Source: Pseudomonas fragi
GTDB taxonomy: Bacteria > Pseudomonadota > Gammaproteobacteria > Pseudomonadales > Pseudomonadaceae
Assembly: GCF_025426255.1 (NCBI RefSeq)
Contig: NZ_CP104861.1
Span: 4,216,001 to 4,280,000, forward strand
Direction: 5' to 3'
Length of the DNA: 64,000 nt
This document shows, one piece after another, positions 42,150-51,150 of the stretch (the stretch's first letter is position 1; every line of letters begins with the position of its first letter). Below the pieces are notes generated by a model. The model saw only the letters and a list, made by a program, of their open reading frames with translations. It made no database searches and had not been told where the DNA came from. Position numbers and translations under genes: made by a program.

Positions 42150-44567
42150 TTAAAACTCCAGCGTACTGGAGAAGGTAAATTGCCGTGCATCGCCAATGGA
42201 GATGAAGGTGCGGCTGGCCGCTGAGGTGTAATAGGTGCGGTCGAAAAGGTTTTTGACATTGACCTGGAATTTGACCTTTTGCCCTTCGACGTGAGTGTCG
42301 TAGGTCGCAAAGGCATCGGCCACGGTGTAGCCCGGCAGGTCGAAGTCGTTCAGTGCATCGCCTGCCCGTTCGCCCACGTAGCGTGCGCCTGCGCCAACCC
42401 GAAGTTTGTCGCCACCCACGATAGTGCCAAAGTCATACACCGCCGACAGCGAGCCGCTGTTTTTAGCCACGTTCTGCAAACGCATGCCTTGGTATTTCGT
42501 GTCTTTTGTCACTTCGGCATCGGTGTAGGCGTAGCTGCCGATCAGGCTCCACTGCTCGCTCAACTGACCGCTGACATCCAGCTCCAGGCCCCGCGAACCG
42601 ACATCACCGGCCACCGAATACACAGTGTTAGTACCCACTGTGGTGGACACCAGCACGTTGCGCTTTTTGATGTCATACAAAGCCACGGTGCCGGTGATAC
42701 GCCCCGGAATATCAAGTTTGGCGCCCAGTTCCCAGGACTTGGACTCTTCCGGGGCAACAGACGAATCCAGTACTACGCCCCCGCTCAGCGGTGCGATGCT
42801 GGAGTTGGGCTTGAACGATTCGGTGTAGCTGCCATAGAACGACAGTTCATCGGTGTAGCGGTACACCAGGCCTGCACGGGGAATCCATTTCACCCCGTTG
42901 GTGTCGGTGCTGACCTTGAACGGAATGCTTTTGCCTCCCAACTGGTCGTACTTCTGAAAACGTGCCCCAGCCACCAGAATCCACTGGTCGGTGAGGTGAA
43001 TGGAGTCCTGGGCAAACAGCGAATCGCTGCGTAGCAAGTCGGTCTGGTTGCTGTCAGTGGCGCTGACCGTGGTGCCGGCAACTTCATTGCCATACACCGG
43101 ATTCTCGTAGTTGAAGATGGACTGACTGTCCTGGCGGATCAGATCGGCGCGGTAGATTTTGCGGTACTCGTCATCGAACCCGAACACCAGATCATGCTGC
43201 ATGCCCGCAGCCTGAACCTTGCCTTGCAGGCTGACGGTGGAGAAGCGGTCAGTGGTGATCGCGCCTTTAGTGCCGTCCATTTTGCGAGTCAGGGTGCCGT
43301 CGGAGTTGACCTGGGTGACGCGAACCTGGCTGGCATCGTAGGTCTCGCGGTTCCAGCTGTAGCCGAAATGGGCTTTCCAGTCGTCGTTGAGGTCGTGATC
43401 GACTTCAAGGCGATACAGGTCGGAGCGCCCTTCCATATTGTTGAACGGCTCATCCAGACGGCGCGTAGCCGGGATATCCAGCGGGTGGTTGGTGGCCGGG
43501 TTGATCGCCGTACCCCGGTCAAACGGGGTCAGAAACTCGCGGTGCTCGTATGCCAGCAGCACTTGGGTATTGTCGCCATACCAGGCCAGCGACGGTGCAA
43601 TTAGCGTCTCGCGATGCAGGCCGAAGTTGCGCCAGTAATCTTCGTCTTCGTGATCGATGATCATCCGGTAAGCCAGCCCCGAATCACCCAACGGGCCGGT
43701 GCTGTCCAGGCTGCCGCCACTGCCGTTTTTGCCCGCACCGTAGGTTGAGCCACGCACTGTCAGCGCGTTGTACTGCTCCAGTTGCGGCTTTTTGCTGACC
43801 ACATTGACTACCCCGCCCGGATCCTGAATCCCGTAGAGCAATGAGGCTGGCCCTTTGAGTACCTCGACCCGCTCCGTGGTCGCATTCATCGCCCGCCCCT
43901 GCACCAGAGGCATGCCATCGCGCATGATCGAACCGTCGCGGTTGTCACCGAAGCCGCGCTTCATCACCGAGTCCTGGGTGCCGCCCAGCGTGTTGCCCTG
44001 GGTAATGCCACTGACGTTGTTCAGGGCGTCATCCAGATTGCGCGGTGCCTGGTCACGTATCACTTGGGCCGCGACTACGTTGATAGTCTGCGGAACTTCC
44101 ATGGACGAACCCGTGCCACGCATCACTGAGGTGTTGGCTGGCGGCTGGTAGCTGGTGTCGTTTGAGACCTGCGAGGTGATGCTGGTGGCACCCAGATTCA
44201 GGGCGCCTGTCATGGGCTGGGGTTCGAGGGCAAAGGTATTGGCGTCGGTGCGCCGCACATTAAAGCCCGACTGCGCGAGCAACTGCTGCAAGGCCTCATC
44301 TGCGCTCATGCGGCCCTTGATTGCCGGGGCTTGCAGGCCGAAGGGGGCTTCGTCGGTATAGACCACGCTAAAGCCTGTCAAACGGGAAAAATCGTTCAGG
44401 GCCTGGGGCAGCGGCTTGGCCGGCTGGTTGAAGTCGAACATCGCGCTGACCTGCTGTTGAGGTGCCTCGCCGGCAATCGCCAGGCACAGCGGGTTTAGCG
44501 CCAACCCGGCGATCAAAAAAGCAGAAGCCCCCAACCACTGTTTCACCGAACTTGCCCTGGACTTCAT
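42150..44567 (-). CDS. TonB-dependent siderophore receptor with signalling domain
   Basis: An 805-aa outer-membrane receptor with signal peptide. Residues about 45-100 form the STN signalling domain (FDFNQPAKPLPQALNDFSR ... LLAQSGFNVRRTD), followed by a TonB-box region, the plug (VPQTINVVAAQVIRDQAP, IMRDGMPLV, GPASLLYGIQDPGGVVN) and a 22-strand barrel ending FTFSSTLEF. It resembles ferrioxamine/hydroxamate-type receptors, but the ligand is not assigned. ATG at 44567 has AGG eight bases upstream. It belongs with the FecR-like and sigma genes upstream. Confidence 0.92.
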   Translation of the reverse strand: MKSRASSVKQWLGASAFLIAGLALNPLCLAIAGEAPQQQVSAMFDFNQPAKPLPQALNDFSRLTGFSVVYTDEAPFGLQAPAIKGRMSADEALQQLLAQSGFNVRRTDANTFALEPQPMTGALNLGATSITSQVSNDTSYQPPANTSVMRGTGSSMEVPQTINVVAAQVIRDQAPRNLDDALNNVSGITQGNTLGGTQDSVMKRGFGDNRDGSIMRDGMPLVQGRAMNATTERVEVLKGPASLLYGIQDPGGVVNVVSKKPQLEQYNALTVRGSTYGAGKNGSGGSLDSTGPLGDSGLAYRMIIDHEDEDYWRNFGLHRETLIAPSLAWYGDNTQVLLAYEHREFLTPFDRGTAINPATNHPLDIPATRRLDEPFNNMEGRSDLYRLEVDHDLNDDWKAHFGYSWNRETYDASQVRVTQVNSDGTLTRKMDGTKGAITTDRFSTVSLQGKVQAAGMQHDLVFGFDDEYRKIYRADLIRQDSQSIFNYENPVYGNEVAGTTVSATDSNQTDLLRSDSLFAQDSIHLTDQWILVAGARFQKYDQLGGKSIPFKVSTDTNGVKWIPRAGLVYRYTDELSFYGSYTESFKPNSSIAPLSGGVVLDSSVAPEESKSWELGAKLDIPGRITGTVALYDIKKRNVLVSTTVGTNTVYSVAGDVGSRGLELDVSGQLSEQWSLIGSYAYTDAEVTKDTKYQGMRLQNVAKNSGSLSAVYDFGTIVGGDKLRVGAGARYVGERAGDALNDFDLPGYTVADAFATYDTHVEGQKVKFQVNVKNLFDRTYYTSAASRTFISIGDARQFTFSSTLEF

Positions 44568-44689
44568 GCTCATGACCTGTGTGTCGACTCGATACGGAAT
44601 GCGAACTTTTCGCATTTTCAAGCACTACACGGATGGGGGCGGGAGTTACCTCACCTGCGATTGAAAATTAATTTTGTGTGCGGCCCTTT

Positions 44690-44736
44690 CCCCTCACCCC
44701 AACCCTCTCCCTCCGGGAGAGGGTTGGGGTGAGGGG
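44690..44736. repeat. 47-bp palindromic repeat (CCCTCACCCCAACCC type)
   Basis: Perfect 22-bp arms (CCCCTCACCCCAACCCTCTC...) with loop TCC. It belongs to a repeat class widespread in gamma-proteobacteria. It lies between the anti-sigma gene and the receptor gene in one operon and may lower or stabilise downstream mRNA. Confidence 0.85.
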
Positions 44737-44741
44737 AGCAG

Positions 44742-45731
44742 TCAACGCAATACAATCACCCGCCCAAACAAGCTGTGCTGTTCAAACCCCAACACCCCTT
44801 GCAGGGAATTGAGTACCGCTTGCGGGTCCTTGCTGGGGAAGCTGCCGCTGATGCGCTTTGCGCCCAATTGGCTATCGAGCAACACGATCTGGCCGGGGTA
44901 GTAGCGCTTGAGATCCGCCACAACGTCGACCAGCGGCGTTTTGTAGTAGGTCAGCCAACCCGAGCGCCAGCCCAGTTGGGCCTTGCTGTCGACGCGATGC
45001 ACCACATCTGTCACTCCAGCGTCGTAAGCCAGTTGCTGATCGGCAGTGAGGATTTGCTGCGCCCCGTCCTTGCTCGCCTTGACCCCTACCCGCCCGGACA
45101 ACACCGTGACCTGGGCGCCATCGGGTTGCAGGCGCACTTCAAACTCAGTGCCCAACACCCGCGATTCACCGCCCTCGGCATCCACGACAAAAGGCTCGCC
45201 GGTATGGGTGACATGAAAGAAGGCCACCCCACGGCGCAATTGGACATGCCGCTCGCCACCGCTGAAGTCCACTGCAATGGCGCTGTCGGCATCGAGCGTA
45301 ACCTGCGATTGATCGGCCAAAATGACGGTGCGCACCTGCCCCGGCGCACTCACGTAATCAGCGCCCAGATCGTCCAGCCAACGCGCTGGCTGCCAACCGG
45401 CAAACACGCCGACCATCATCAGCAAGCACGCGGCAATCGCCATCCCGCCTGACCAGTGCCGCAGGCGGCTGCGCTTTGAAGTTTTCATCGCTGACAGGTA
45501 ACGCTGCATCACCAGCGCTTCTTCGTCCGCCAGGGTGCTGGCCGCCACCTCGCTCAGTTCCCACACAACTTGTGCCTGGGCATAGGCTTCGGCATGGGCC
45601 GGATCAGCCTTGAGCCAACGGCTGAAGGTGGCCTGATCGCCGCTGTCGGGCTGATCGTGCAGCACACTGAGCCACGCCAGCGCGGTGCGCTCCTGCTCGC
45701 GGGTGATGGGAGTTTTCGAACGACTGATCAC
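44742..45731 (-). CDS. FecR-family anti-sigma / signalling protein
   Basis: A 329-aa inner-membrane regulator. The N-terminal cytoplasmic sigma-binding part has ALAWLSVLHDQPDSGDQATF and WLKADPAHAEAYAQAQ. One membrane helix (GGMAIAACLLMMVGVFAGW, about residues 94-112) leads to the periplasmic FecR domain (YVSAPGQVRTVILADQSQV) and a C-terminal STN-like part. It relays receptor occupancy to the sigma factor. GTG at 45731 overlaps the sigma stop (GTGA). Confidence 0.92.
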   Translation of the reverse strand: MISRSKTPITREQERTALAWLSVLHDQPDSGDQATFSRWLKADPAHAEAYAQAQVVWELSEVAASTLADEEALVMQRYLSAMKTSKRSRLRHWSGGMAIAACLLMMVGVFAGWQPARWLDDLGADYVSAPGQVRTVILADQSQVTLDADSAIAVDFSGGERHVQLRRGVAFFHVTHTGEPFVVDAEGGESRVLGTEFEVRLQPDGAQVTVLSGRVGVKASKDGAQQILTADQQLAYDAGVTDVVHRVDSKAQLGWRSGWLTYYKTPLVDVVADLKRYYPGQIVLLDSQLGAKRISGSFPSKDPQAVLNSLQGVLGFEQHSLFGRVIVLR

Positions 45732-46282
45732 AACGCCTTCCCTGATCTCGGCTCACGCAAACTGGCCTTGCAGGCCTCAAGGGCACGCATCATATGTTTT
45801 TCAACAGCACTCTGGGACACGCCCATGACCTTGGCGATCTCGGCATAGGTGCGACCGTGGATTCGGTTGAGCAAAAAGATATGCCGCGTGCGCTCGGGCA
45901 GGCTGCGCAAGGCCGCTTCGACCTGACGCAAATCATTGCCTGCTTCCAGCGCTGCCTGGGGCTCGCAGCTTTGGGCATCCGGCTCGGGCTGCCAGTGATG
46001 GTTGATCCGCCCGCGCGTACCTTCGCTGCGCAAATGGTCGATAGCGATATTGCCCGCGCAGCGCAGTAAGTAGGTACTGAGTTCTTCGACCTGCACCAGT
46101 GGCCGCCGCCAAAAACGCAGGAATAAATCCTGCACCAGATCGGCGGCCGTGGCCCGGCACCCCACGCGGCGGCTCACCAGCGCTTCCATTTGCGGACGCT
46201 GGGTTAAAAACACCTGCAGAAAATGCGCCCGTCCATGGCGCGCTTCGCTACTGGAGCCATCATCAAGTTCGGGTGGGGTCAT
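45728..46282 (-). CDS. ECF sigma factor, iron-starvation type
   Basis: A 184-aa RNA polymerase sigma factor. Region 2 holds DLVQDLFLRFWRR and YLLRCAGNIAIDHLR, and region 4 holds SLPERTRHIFLLNRIHGRTY and MGVSQSAVEKHMMRAL. It should transcribe the receptor gene downstream when FecR-like protein is activated. ATG at 46282 is chosen because a Fur box lies just upstream; a longer frame to 46372 would run through it. SD is weak. Confidence 0.9.
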   Translation of the reverse strand: MTPPELDDGSSSEARHGRAHFLQVFLTQRPQMEALVSRRVGCRATAADLVQDLFLRFWRRPLVQVEELSTYLLRCAGNIAIDHLRSEGTRGRINHHWQPEPDAQSCEPQAALEAGNDLRQVEAALRSLPERTRHIFLLNRIHGRTYAEIAKVMGVSQSAVEKHMMRALEACKASLREPRSGKAL

Positions 46283-46326
46283 GTCATGGACATCGGTGCG
46301 CAGGTCAAAAAGGAAAGCGATACTAA

Positions 46327-46341
46327 TGATAAATATTCTCA
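46327..46341. promoter_or_regulatory. Fur-box-like site for minus-strand sigma gene
   Basis: TGATAAATATTCTCA matches 13 of 15 positions of the TGATAAT-N-ATTATCA Fur core. It lies 45 bp upstream of the sigma gene start at 46282. Iron-replete Fur would repress the sigma/anti-sigma pair. Confidence 0.75.
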
Positions 46342-46417
46342 TATGCAAAAACAGATGACGGCCAGCGCTCACCTCATTGATCAGCGGTGATTGCTCTACT
46401 CAATAAGCCACTACTAC

Positions 46418-46438
46418 AATGCGAACAATTCTTGTTCT
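46418..46438. promoter_or_regulatory. Fur-box-like site for fecI-like gene
   Basis: AATGCGAACAATTCTTGTTCT contains the inverted repeat GAACAA-TTC-TTGTTC (46423-46437). It resembles the AATGCGAATNATTCTCATT form of Fur sites in front of Pseudomonas fecI genes. It ends 33 bp before the TTG start at 46471. Confidence 0.65.
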
Positions 46439-46470
46439 CTAAAGCGTTTTCAGCGCAGCTGGAGTGGTCG

Positions 46471-46959
46471 TTGCCGCAGTCAAATACCGTCGAGGTCCTG
46501 TATCAGGACCACCACAGCTGGCTCACGGGCTGGTTGCGGCGCAAGCTGGGCTGCCCGCAAAGTGCTGCCGATCTGGCGCAAGATACTTTTATGCGGCTGC
46601 TTACAGCCCGCGAAACCCCGAGCCTGAACGAACCCCGGGCATTTTTGACCGTCGTCGCCAAGCGCGTGCTGTTCAACCATTACCGCCGCCAGGATCTGGA
46701 GCGCGCCTATCTGCAGGCACTCGCCCAGATGCCGGAGCAACTCGCACCCAGCGAAGAAGAGCGGGCGATCATTCTGCAAACCCTGATGGAGCTGGATCAG
46801 TTGCTCGACGGCCTGCCCTCCCCAGTCAAACGCGCCTTTTTGCTGGCCCAGGTCGATGGGCTTGGCTACGCCGAAATCGGCGCACGACTGGGTATTTCGA
46901 TTGCCACGGTCAAACGCCATTTGAGCAAGGCAGCCATGCGCTGCTACTTCGCCCTGTGA
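46471..46959 (+). CDS. fecI: ECF sigma factor FecI-like
   Basis: A 162-aa ECF sigma factor. Region 2 reads LYQDHHSWLTGWLRRKLGC, DLAQDTFMRLLTA and FLTVVAKRVLFNHYRRQDLERAY. Region 4 reads LPSPVKRAFLLAQVDGLGY and LGISIATVKRHLSKA. TTG at 46471 is preferred over GTG at 46387, because CTGGAG sits six bases upstream, the length then fits FecI, and a Fur-like box would otherwise be inside the coding region. It is followed by fecR (GTGA overlap) and a FecA-like receptor. Confidence 0.88.
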   Translation: MPQSNTVEVLYQDHHSWLTGWLRRKLGCPQSAADLAQDTFMRLLTARETPSLNEPRAFLTVVAKRVLFNHYRRQDLERAYLQALAQMPEQLAPSEEERAIILQTLMELDQLLDGLPSPVKRAFLLAQVDGLGYAEIGARLGISIATVKRHLSKAAMRCYFAL

Positions 46960-47921
46960 ACGGTGGATTCAATCAGCCACCCGACATCGGCTCCGCAGTC
47001 GCCGAGCAAGCGGTGAGCTGGCTGATCGAAATGCAGGATGGCGCGCTGAGCCCGAGGCGCCAGCAGGCATGGGAGCAATGGCTGCAGGCACACACTGAAC
47101 ACCAGCGGGCGTGGGAGCATATCCAGCGGATCAACCAGCGCTTGCGCGGTTTGTCGTCACCACTGGCCCATGCAGCCCTGAACGCACCAAAGACCAGCAG
47201 CCGACGCCAGGCCATGAAACTGTTGCTGCTGTTGGGTGCAGGCTCGGCGTTGACCTATGGTCTGCGCGATCAGCTGCCCGTCACCCCGCTGCTGGCCGAC
47301 TTCAGCAGCCCGGTAGGTCAGCGGCGCAAACTGCAATTGCACGATGGCAGCCAGATCCAGCTCAACACCGCAAGCTCGGTCGATGTGAAGTTCGACGCGC
47401 AGCAGCGAGTGATTCGCTTGCTTGAAGGTGAAATATTACTGACCGCCGCCCAGGATTCGCGCCCCTTGCAGGTGCTCACCGCCCACGGCAGTTTGCAGCC
47501 ACAGGCCGCACGCCTGAACGTGCGTCAATTCAGTAATCACACTGAAATCGCCGTTTTTTCTGGCCGGGTCAGGCTCACACCTACTGTGCACTCAGGCCCC
47601 CCGCTCTGGGTCGAGCCACACCAGCAACTGAGTTTTAACCGTCAGGCCTGGAACCCGCCGCGCCCGCTGGATGCGGGGAGCGGCGCCTGGAGCGACGGCA
47701 TGCTGGTCGCCGCCCATATGCGCCTCGCAGACTTCCTGGCCGAGCTGGCACGCTATCGCCGTGGCCAGCTCAACTGCGATCCCAAGGTTGCCGACCTGTT
47801 GATCTCCGGCACTTACCCGGTGGACGACAGCGAACGGGTGCTGGAGTTGCTTGCTGTCAGCCTGCCGGTGCGGATCAAGCGCTTTACCCGGTATTGGGTA
47901 ACGGTTGAGGCACGGGCGTAA
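46956..47921 (+). CDS. fecR: FecR-like iron-uptake regulator
   Basis: A 321-aa signalling protein. The cytoplasmic part holds AVSWLIEMQDGALSPRRQQAW and WLQAHTEHQRAWEHIQRI. A membrane segment KLLLLLGAGSALTYGL (about residues 88-103) precedes the periplasmic FecR domain (FSSPVGQRRKLQLHDGSQIQ) and the C-terminal STN-like region. It transmits ligand binding by the downstream receptor to FecI. GTG at 46956 overlaps the fecI stop. Confidence 0.91.
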   Translation: MNGGFNQPPDIGSAVAEQAVSWLIEMQDGALSPRRQQAWEQWLQAHTEHQRAWEHIQRINQRLRGLSSPLAHAALNAPKTSSRRQAMKLLLLLGAGSALTYGLRDQLPVTPLLADFSSPVGQRRKLQLHDGSQIQLNTASSVDVKFDAQQRVIRLLEGEILLTAAQDSRPLQVLTAHGSLQPQAARLNVRQFSNHTEIAVFSGRVRLTPTVHSGPPLWVEPHQQLSFNRQAWNPPRPLDAGSGAWSDGMLVAAHMRLADFLAELARYRRGQLNCDPKVADLLISGTYPVDDSERVLELLAVSLPVRIKRFTRYWVTVEARA

Positions 47922-47939
47922 TGGTTGCATGAAATTTAA

Positions 47940-48014
47940 TGTGGGAGCGAGCCTGCTCGCGAAGGTCTCAGGCATCGCGATTTAACGACATTCGCGAACA
48001 GGCTCGCTCCCACA
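47940..48014. repeat. REP inverted pair (GTGGGAGCGAGCCTGCTCGC family)
   Basis: TGTGGGAGCGAGCCTGCTCG ... GAACAGGCTCGCTCCCACA lies between fecR and fecA. Such a hairpin could separate the expression of the regulators from the receptor. Confidence 0.88.
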
Positions 48015-48113
48015 AAAAGGCTTTATTTTAATTTCAGAAATGTGAGCTGATTTCAAATCTGGCGTGACAGAGAAGGTAAGCCACTTTGATTCCCTTCGTC
48101 TCAGGATCCCTTC

Positions 48114-50450
48114 ATGCCCGCTCAGCCCTTTCGCCTCACATCCCTGGCCCGCTTGCTATTGGGTGCCAGTTTGAGTTTCAGCGTCCTGCCGATGGCCTTT
48201 GCCGACACCAAGGCTTACCACATCGCGCCGTCATCGCTGGAAAACGCCCTGAATCAATTTGGACGCGAAGCCGGGGTGCTGATTTCATTCAGTTCCGCTA
48301 CCGCCAGCGGTATTCAAAGCAAGGGCCTGGAAGGCACCTACGACCCCGAACAAGGTCTGCAGGCCTTGCTCGAAGGCACGGGCCTGCAAGCCCGCGCCGA
48401 AGGTCAGGGAGCGTTCAGCTTGCAACCCGCTGCAGCCTCGCTGGCACCAGCGAGCATTGAGCTGGGCGCCTCCAGCGTAGTCGGCGACTGGCTCGGTGAA
48501 GCAGCGCAAATCGATGTGTTCGAACACGCCGGCGCACGTGATGTGATCCGCCGCGAAGCATTCGAACGCCAGGGCGCCACCACTGCCCGCGACGTACTCA
48601 ATCGCATTCCAGGCGTCAACGCCCCGGAAAACAACGGCACCGGCAGCCACGACATGGCGCTCAACTTTGGCATTCGCGGCCTCAACCCACGGCTGGCTAC
48701 CCGCTCCACCGTCTTGATGGACGGCATCCCCGTACCCTTCGCCCCCTATGGCCAGCCGCAACTGTCGTTTGCCCCGATCAGCATGGGCAATATGGACGCG
48801 CTTGACGTGGTTCGTGGTGGCGGTGCCGTGCGTTATGGCCCGCAAAACGTAGGCGGCATCGTCAACTTCGTGACCCGCGCCATTCCCGACGAACCGACCG
48901 TCAAGGCTGGTTTCCAGACCGAAACCAGCCCGTCCTCCACGCAAGACGGCTTCAAGAAAACCGCCAACCTGCTCGCCGGCGGCACGGCCGACAATGGCCT
49001 GGGCGGCGCCTTGCTGTACTCCGGTACCCGCGGTGGCGACTGGCGCGAACACAGCGACACCCGTATCGACGATCTGATCCTCAAGGGTAACTACCAGATC
49101 GACGAAGCCAACAGCCTGCACGCAATGGCCCAGTACTACGACGGCGAAGCCGAGATGCCCGGCGGCTTGAGCACTGCGGCCTACAAAGCTGATCCGTATC
49201 AGTCGACACGTCCGAACGACAAGTTCTGGGGCCGTCGTACGCTGGTCAACTTCGGCTACCGCTATCAGGAAGACCGCCGTGAATTCACGGTCAACAGCTT
49301 CTTCACCAAAACCCTGCGCAGCGGTTATCTGGACCAGGGCACCTTCCTTTCGCTGTCGCCACGGGAATATTGGGTACGCGGAATCGAAACCCGCATTGCA
49401 CAAGGCTTTGACCTGGGCAACACCCGCCACGAAGTGGGCGCGGGCTATCGCTACATCAACGAAGCAGGTCATGAACTGCGTTACCGCACACCGATTGCGG
49501 CCAACGAATTGCCGACCACCAACAGCCGCAATGACCGCGATACCCGTGGCGCTACTGAAGCCCATGCATTCTTTATCGACGACAAGATCGACATCGGCAA
49601 ATGGACGTTCACCCCCGGCATTCGCTACGAAATGATTGAACAGCAACAAACCAACCTGCTGACCAACGTCAAATACAAGGGCGACTACAACACCCCATTA
49701 CCAGCGCTGAACGTGATGTACCACGTCACCGACAGCTGGAATATCTATGCCAATACCGAAGGTTCGTTCGGCAGCGTGCAGTACAGCCAGATGCCCAATC
49801 GCGTCACCGGCGGCGAAGTAAAACCGGAAAAAGCCCGCACCTGGGAACTCGGCACACGCTACGACAATGGCAACCTGCGCGCGGAGATCGGCGCATTTTT
49901 GATCAATTTCAACAATCAATACGACAGCAATCAGACCACCGATACAGTGATCGCACGGGGCAAGACCCGGCACCAGGGGATCGAGGCTAGCGTCAACTAC
50001 GCGCTGGATGGCCTGAGCCCGGTACTGGCCGGTTTCGACGTATACGCCAGCTACGCTTATGTTGACGCGACTATCCGCGAAGATGGACCGAACAAGGGTA
50101 ATCGCGTGCCCTTCTCCTCGAAAAACAAGGGCAGCATCGGCCTGGGTTACACCGAAGGGCCGTGGAAAGCCAACCTGGACACGACCTTCCAAAGCAATCA
50201 GTTCGCCGACAACGCCAACACCCGCGCCGAAAGCGCTGATGGCAGCACCGGCTCAATCCCCGGATACATGCTGTTCAACACACGGGTGGGCTACGACTTC
50301 GGGCATCAACTGTCTGACTTGAACGTGGCGATGGGGGTCAAAAACATCCTCAATCACGAGTACTACACCCGTTCGTTTGACGATAACAACAAGGGCAAAT
50401 ACGTCGGCGAGCCGCGCACGCTCTACGTTCAGACATCTGTCGCATTTTGA
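48114..50450 (+). CDS. fecA: TonB-dependent receptor, FecA-like (ferric dicitrate type)
   Basis: A 778-aa outer-membrane receptor. Signal peptide ends near residue 31 (MAFADTKA). The STN domain spans about 35-105 (YHIAPSSLENALNQFGREAG), then plug (GATTARDVLNRIPGVNAPEN, FGIRGLNPRLATRSTVLMDG) and beta-barrel with terminal phenylalanine (VQTSVAF). The sequence and fecI-fecR-fecA order match Pseudomonas ferric dicitrate uptake from memory, though ligand identity is inferred. A rho-independent terminator follows. Confidence 0.9.
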   Translation: MPAQPFRLTSLARLLLGASLSFSVLPMAFADTKAYHIAPSSLENALNQFGREAGVLISFSSATASGIQSKGLEGTYDPEQGLQALLEGTGLQARAEGQGAFSLQPAAASLAPASIELGASSVVGDWLGEAAQIDVFEHAGARDVIRREAFERQGATTARDVLNRIPGVNAPENNGTGSHDMALNFGIRGLNPRLATRSTVLMDGIPVPFAPYGQPQLSFAPISMGNMDALDVVRGGGAVRYGPQNVGGIVNFVTRAIPDEPTVKAGFQTETSPSSTQDGFKKTANLLAGGTADNGLGGALLYSGTRGGDWREHSDTRIDDLILKGNYQIDEANSLHAMAQYYDGEAEMPGGLSTAAYKADPYQSTRPNDKFWGRRTLVNFGYRYQEDRREFTVNSFFTKTLRSGYLDQGTFLSLSPREYWVRGIETRIAQGFDLGNTRHEVGAGYRYINEAGHELRYRTPIAANELPTTNSRNDRDTRGATEAHAFFIDDKIDIGKWTFTPGIRYEMIEQQQTNLLTNVKYKGDYNTPLPALNVMYHVTDSWNIYANTEGSFGSVQYSQMPNRVTGGEVKPEKARTWELGTRYDNGNLRAEIGAFLINFNNQYDSNQTTDTVIARGKTRHQGIEASVNYALDGLSPVLAGFDVYASYAYVDATIREDGPNKGNRVPFSSKNKGSIGLGYTEGPWKANLDTTFQSNQFADNANTRAESADGSTGSIPGYMLFNTRVGYDFGHQLSDLNVAMGVKNILNHEYYTRSFDDNNKGKYVGEPRTLYVQTSVAF

Positions 50451-50462
50451 TATAAATCAACC

Positions 50463-50485
50463 AAAGCCCGCCCATGCGGGCTTTT
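50463..50485 (+). terminator. Rho-independent terminator of fecA
   Basis: The stem AAAGCCCG / CGGGCTTT with loop CCCATG is followed by TT. It lies 13 bp after the fecA stop. Confidence 0.85.
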
Positions 50486-50651
50486 CTCACAGCCAAAGAC
50501 TGACGCCGGTCACAGCACGTGAGACTTCCTGAAAATAGTACTTGAAATATTTGGTCATCGGCCCAAACACTGTAACTGAGCGATGACGATGAACCTTTGA
50601 ACACACGAGGCCGTCAGACCTCACACGAGCACGCTATATAAGGGAAGAATT

Positions 50652-51080
50652 ATGCAAACTGAAGTCTTTTCCGATAAGAACATCGCCGTTGACGTACGTA
50701 CCCAAAATTGGGTGACTGCGACAGTTGAAGTTACGCTCGAACGTCACTTGGAAGACCTGACTCGAGTTATCGTGCATGTCACCGATGAAAACGGTGGCAA
50801 ATCTGGAACTAAAGACAAACGTTGCAAAATGGAGGCTCGACCTAAAGGGCACCAACCGTTTCTGGTTTCCCACGACGCTGATTCGCTGACAGAAGCGGTA
50901 GAAGGTGCCGCTACCAAACTGGAGCACAAGCTGGAGCACTTGTTCGGCAAGCTGCGTGGCAAACGTACCGTGACGCTCTCTCCGGAAGGGTTTGAGGAGA
51001 AAGAGCCAAAGCAGAGTGCTGACGCCCTGCTGGAAGAAGAGTTTCTAGAGAAAGAAAAAGAACTCGAACTCAATAGCTGA
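50652..51080 (+). CDS. HPF/YfiA-family ribosome-associated protein
   Basis: A 142-aa protein with the ribosome hibernation-factor fold in residues about 5-100: VTATVEVTLERHLEDLTRVIVHVTDENG and basic KRCKMEARPKG, followed by LEHKLEHLFGKL. A 40-residue acidic, Glu-rich tail (LLEEEFLEKEKELELNS) extends beyond the normal short HPF end. It may modulate stationary-phase or stress ribosomes. AGGGAAG lies upstream of the ATG. A bidirectional terminator follows. Confidence 0.85.
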   Translation: MQTEVFSDKNIAVDVRTQNWVTATVEVTLERHLEDLTRVIVHVTDENGGKSGTKDKRCKMEARPKGHQPFLVSHDADSLTEAVEGAATKLEHKLEHLFGKLRGKRTVTLSPEGFEEKEPKQSADALLEEEFLEKEKELELNS

Positions 51081-51097
51081 TTCAGCGTTCAGGACGC

Positions 51098-51137
51098 AAA
51101 AAAAGGGCGGGCTTACTTCGGTAAGCCCGCCCTTTTT
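51098..51137. terminator. Bidirectional terminator between HPF-like gene and psiE
   Basis: A perfect 15-bp stem (AAAGGGCGGGCTTAC / GTAAGCCCGCCCTTT) with a TTCG tetraloop and A/T flanks on both sides. It serves the two convergent genes. Confidence 0.95.
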
Positions 51138-51150
51138 CATGTTGTTGCGG

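Noticed and set aside
46387..46470. GTG start for the fecI-like gene
   Set aside because: It would place a Fur-like palindrome inside the coding region and add 28 non-conserved residues; TTG at 46471 has a strong SD.
48285..49649. 454-codon minus-strand open frame in fecA
   Set aside because: Antisense shadow; Gly/Val/Ala-biased composition with no domain, and the receptor reads without interruption on the other strand.
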